A DNA stretch of 64,000 bases, taken from Capsicum annuum (Eukaryota; Streptophyta; Magnoliopsida; Solanales; Solanaceae). Under the pieces are notes generated by a model that was not told where the DNA came from, ran no database searches, and saw only the letters and a program-made list of their open reading frames with translations. Below, one piece after another: positions 59,501 through 64,000 of the stretch. The stretch's first letter is position 1. The number at the start of each line of letters is the position of its first letter. Position numbers and translations under genes: made by a program. The stretch spans positions 296,442 through 360,441 of the forward strand of contig NW_025842141.1 in NCBI RefSeq assembly GCF_002878395.1, in the 5' to 3' direction.

Positions 59501-62500
59501 CGGAGCAAAAATGGCATTTTCAGGATAAATCAGTGTGCTATAGACCACGGTTTTGAGGGTAGTCCTGAGCTCTGGGCATGCTGTGGACTGAAAATCGACT
59601 AAGGCATGTTAGGGGGGCTGGGTATTATCCCGGTGTGGTCCGTTTAATTTTTCTAGCCATTTAGGTGGACAAACGGGCGAAACAGTGTGAACAGGGCATT
59701 TTTAGGCTAAATCGGTGTGCTATAGCCCACGATTTCAGGAGTGGGCCCAGGGTCTGGGCATGTTGTGGGCTGAAAATCAACCAGGGTATGCCAGGGGGGT
59801 TGGGGATCATCTTAGTGTGGACCGTTTAATATTTCATGGCCATTTTGGGTGGACAAACAGGCGAAACGTTTCGAATGGGGCATTTTAAAGCTAAATTGGT
59901 GTGCTCTATCCCACGGTTTTAGGGGTGGGCCAGGGTTTCGAGCATTCTGTGGGCTAATAATCGATCAGCGAGTGCCAAGGAGGTTGGGGATCATCCCAGT
60001 GTGGTCCGTTGAATTATTTGAGACTATTTCGACGGATAAACGGGCGAAACGGCATGAACGGGGCATTTTTAGGCTAAATAGGTGTGCTATATAGCCCACG
60101 GTATTGGGGTTTGTCCCGAGGTTCGGGCATGCTGTGGGTCAAAAATTGACCGGTGCATGCCAAGGAGGTTTTGGATCATCCCGGTGTAGTCTAATTAATT
60201 TTTTATGGTAATTTGGATGGATAAACAGGAGAAACGGTGTGAACAGGGTATTTTTATACCAAATTGATATGCTATAGCCGACAGTTTTGAGGGTGGTCCC
60301 AGGCTCTGGCGTGCTGTGGGCCAAAAATCAATCAGGGCATGCCAGGGAGGTTGGGGATCATCCCGGTGTGGTCCGTTTAATTTTTTGTGGTTATTTGGGT
60401 GGGCAAACGGGCGAAATGGTGCGAATAGGGCATTTTCGGGCCAAATTTGTGTGCTATAGCCCATAGTTTTGAGGGTGGGCTTGGGATTCAACCGTGCTGT
60501 GGGCCGAAAATTAACCGGGGTGTGCCAGGGAGGTTAGGGATCATCCCAGTGTAGTCTGTTTAATTTTTCATGGCCATTTGGGTGGACAAACGGGCGAAAC
60601 GGCAAGAACGAGGCATTTTCAGGCAAAATCGGTGTTCTATAGCCCACGGTTTCTAGGGTGGGCTTGGTTTTCTAGCGTGCTGTGGGGCAAAAATTGATCG
60701 AAGCCTACCAGGGAGGTTGGGTATTTTGGTGGACAAACTGGCGAAACAGCATGAACGAGGTATTTTCATGCCAAATCGGTGTTCTATAGACCACGATTTT
60801 GGGGGTGAGCTCCGGGTCCGATTGTGCTGTGGGCCCAAAATCAATCGAGGCATGCCATGGAGGTTGAGGAGCATTCCAGTGTGGTCTGTTTAATTTTTAA
60901 TGGTCATTTAGGTGGACAAATGAGGGAAACAGTGCGAATGGGGTATTTTTGTACCAAATTGGTGTGCTATAGCCCATGTTTTGGGGGTGGGCCTAGGAGT
61001 GTTGTGGGCCAAAAAATGACCGGAGCATGCCAAGGAGGTTGAGGATCATCCCAGTGTGGTCCATTTAATTTTTTGTGGCCATTTGGGTGAACAAACAGGC
61101 GAAACAGTGCGAACGGGGCATTTTTGAGCCAAATCAATATGCTTTATAGCCCACGATTTTGGGGGTACGCCTGGGGTTCGGGCATGTTGTGGGCAAAAAA
61201 TTGAACGGGGTGTGCCAGCGAGGTTGAGGATCATCCCAGTGTGGTCCGTTAAATTTTTTTGTGACAATTTGGGTGGACAAATGGGCGAAACAGTGGCCCA
61301 CAGTTTTGGGGGTAGGCCCGAAGTCCGGATGTGTTGTGGGAGAAAAATCGATCGGGGCGTGCCAGGGAGGTTGGAGATCATCCCAGTATGGTCCATTTAA
61401 TTTTTTCGTGGCTATTTGGATGGACAAACAGGCAAAACGGTGCGAACGGGGCATTTTTGGGCCAAATCGTTGCGCTATTCCACGGTTTTGGGGATGGGCC
61501 TGGGCATGTTGTCGGTCGTAAATTAACCAAGGCGTGCCAGGGAGGTTGGAGATCATTCCAGTGTGGTCCGTTTAATTTTTTGTGGCCATTTGGGTGGACA
61601 AACGGGCGAAACGGTGTGAACTAGGCTTTTTTTAGGAAAAATCGGTATGTTATATCCCACGGTTTTGGGGTGGGCCCACCGTCAGAGTATGTTGTACGTT
61701 GAAAATCAACTAGGGCATGCCAGGGCGGTTGGAGATCATCTCGGTGTGGTCCGATTAATTTTTTGTGGCTATTTGGATGGACCAACAGGCAAAATGGCTC
61801 AAATGGGTCATTTATGGGCAAAATCATTATGCTACAGCCCACAGTTTTGGGGGTTGGCCTAGATTTCGATCGTGCTATTGGTCGAAACTCGACCGGGGCG
61901 TGCCAAGGAAGTTAGGGATTATCCCAGTATGCTCTGTTTAATTTGTAGTGGCCATTTGGCTGGACAAACGGGTGGAAACAGTGAAAACGGGGGATTTTCT
62001 GGCCAAATCGGTGTGCTATAGCCCACGGTTTCAGAGGTGGACACGGGGTTCGAGCATGCTGTGGGCTGAAAATTGATTGGGGCGTGCCACGAAGATTAAG
62101 GATCATCCCAGTGTGGTTTGTTTAATTTTTTGTTGAAATTTGGGTGGACAAACGAGCGTAATGGCACGAATGGGGCATTTTTAGGCCAAATCAGTGTGCT
62201 ATAGATAACAGCTTCGGGGTGGGCCCAGGCAAAACGGTGCGAATGGGGAATTTTTAGGCCAAACGGCATGCTATAGACAATAATTTTAAAGGTGAACCCA
62301 GGGTCCGAGCATGTTGTGGGCCGAAAATTGATCGGGGCATGGCAAGGAGATCGGGGATCATCCCAGTATGATCCATTTATTTTTTCATGGCCATTTAAGT
62401 GGAAAAATGGCTGAAACGGCGTGAATGGGGCATTTTCGGGCTAAATCGGTGAGCTATAGCCCACGATTTTAGGGGTGGACCTGGGGTCCGGCAGTGCTGC

Positions 62501-64000
62501 GGGCCGAAAATTGATCGAGGCGTGCCAGGGAGATTGGAGATCATCCCAGTGTGGTCCATTTAATTTTTTATGGCCATTTGGGTGGACAAACGGGTGAAAC
62601 GGCGCAAATGTGACATTTTCGAGCCAAATCGGTGTGCTATAGTCCACAGTTTTGGGAGTGGGCCTGGATATGCTGTGGGCCAAAAATCGACCATGGCATG
62701 CCAGTGAGGTTAGGGATTTTTCCACTATGGTCTATTTAATTTTTTGTGGCCATTTGGGTGGATAAACGGGCAAAACGGCACGAACGGGGCCTTTTCGAGC
62801 CAAATTAGTGTGCTATAACCCACAGTTTTGGGGGTGGGCCTTGTGTCCAGGTGTGCTGTGGGACATAAATCGACTGAGGTATGCCAAGGAGGTTAAGGAT
62901 CATCCCAATGTGGTCCATTTATTTTTTCGTGGACATTTGGGTGAACAAACGAGCGAAACATCACAAACGGGGCACTTTTGGGCTAAATTGATGTGCTATA
63001 GCCAACGATTTGAGGGTGGGCTCGGGGTTTGAGCATGCTGTGAGTTGAAAATCAATCGGTTCATGTCAGGGAGGCTGGGATCATCCCAGTGTGATCCGTT
63101 TAATTTTTTATAGCCATTTGGGTGGACAAATGGGCAAAACGGTGCGAACGGAGCATTTTTAGGCCAAATGGGTGTGCTACATCCCACGATTTCAGGGGTG
63201 GGCCAGGGGTTCGGATGTGCTGTGGTTGAAAATCATCCTGGGCATGCCAGGGAGATTGGGGATCATCCCAGTGTGGTTCATTTAATTTTTCATGGCCATT
63301 TGGGTGGACGCACGGGCGAAATGGCGCGAACGAGGCATTTTTTGGCAAATCGGTGTGCATAGCCCACGGTTTCAGGGGTAGACCCAGGGTAGAAAATTAA
63401 TTAGGGCATGGCAGGGAGATTGGGGATCATCCCAGTGTGGTTCATTTAATTTATTGTGGCTATTTGGGTGGACAAACGGATGACATGACTCGAACAGGGC
63501 ATTTTCAGGACAAATCGATGTGCTATAGCCCACAATTTTTTAGGGTTGGCCTGGGGTTCGGGTGTGCTATCAGTTGAAAATTGATTGAGTGTGCCAAGGT
63601 GGTTGGGGATCATTCCAGTATGGTTCGTTAATTTTTTGTGGCCATTTGGGTGGACAAACGGGCGACACAATGCGAATGAGGCATTTTCAGGCCAAATCAG
63701 TGTGCTATAGTGCACGATTTTGGAGGTGGGCCCAGGGTCTGGGCATGCTGTGCACTGAGAATCAATCGGGGCATGCCAGGGAGGTTTGGGGTCGTCCTAG
63801 TATGGCCCACTTAATTTTTCATGGCCATTTAGGTGGACAAATGGGTGAAATAACACGAACGGAGCATTTTTGGGCCAAATCGATGTAAAACAGCCTTTGG
63901 TTTTAGGGGTAGGCCCAGGGTCCGGGCATTCTGTGGGCTAAAAATCGATTGAGGCATGCCAGGAAGGTCAGGGATCATCACAGTGTGGTCCGTTTAAGTT
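56518..64000. repeat. Satellite array, type B monomers (to window end)
   Basis: About 41 monomers. Satellite resumes at GTTCGGGGGTGTTGTGGG, in phase with the monomer cut by R3. Shortened monomers occur near 58735 (CATGCCATTTGAGTGG), 60720 (GGTTGGGTATTTTGGTGG), 61283 (AAACAGTGGCCCACAG) and 62230 (GGGCCCAGGCAAAACGG). The array runs off the end of the window. No gene, RNA gene or further element is seen. Confidence 0.95.

Overview
The window is a plant (eukaryotic, very probably dicot) heterochromatic block with no functional host gene that I can support. About 48.9 kb of the 64 kb is one tandem satellite of roughly 181-183 bp monomers, some 265-270 copies in head-to-tail order. The rest is transposable-element DNA nested in the array, plus one 334-bp foreign insert. 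There is no rRNA, tRNA, CRISPR array, bacterial operon or virus. A Solanaceae source is plausible, because satellites of about this length and LTR elements of this kind occur there, but that is from memory and needs a database search.

Layout: satellite 1-15929; LTR element R1 15930-21056; satellite 21057-23380; 334-bp insert 23381-23714; satellite 23715-26378; solo LTR 26379-27881; satellite 27882-45805; LTR element R2 45806-49814; satellite 49815-52347; LTR element R3 52348-56517; satellite 56518-64000. The satellite has two subfamilies. Type A carries TTTATTTATTCGAGGCC and GGTGGTCAAAC and dominates up to about 21.56 kb. Type B carries TTTAATTTTTCGTGGCC and GGTGGACAAAC and makes up nearly all the rest. 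The first 16 kb holds a tandem duplication of about 5.8 kb (about 32 monomers). A second, about 1.82-kb-offset duplication lies at 37-40.5 kb.

R1, R2 and R3 are related LTR retrotransposons, all on the + strand. They share TGATAC...GTATCA termini, an initiator-tRNA-Met type primer site two bases after the 5' LTR, and a purine tract directly before the 3' LTR. None carries reverse transcriptase, RNase H or integrase, so all are non-autonomous. R2 keeps a decayed Ty3/Gypsy gag. R1 keeps a relic resembling the protease end of a Ty3-type pol. R1 and R3 share an unrecognised acidic protein of about 420-450 residues just before the 3' LTR, and their 1.3-kb leaders are homologous. All three lie in the same 17-bp part of the satellite monomer in the same orientation, which is the observation I find most worth testing.

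Most open frames in the window are by-products of the satellite. The 183-bp type A monomer equals 61 codons, so stop-free frames run through adjacent monomers on both strands; I do not annotate these as genes.
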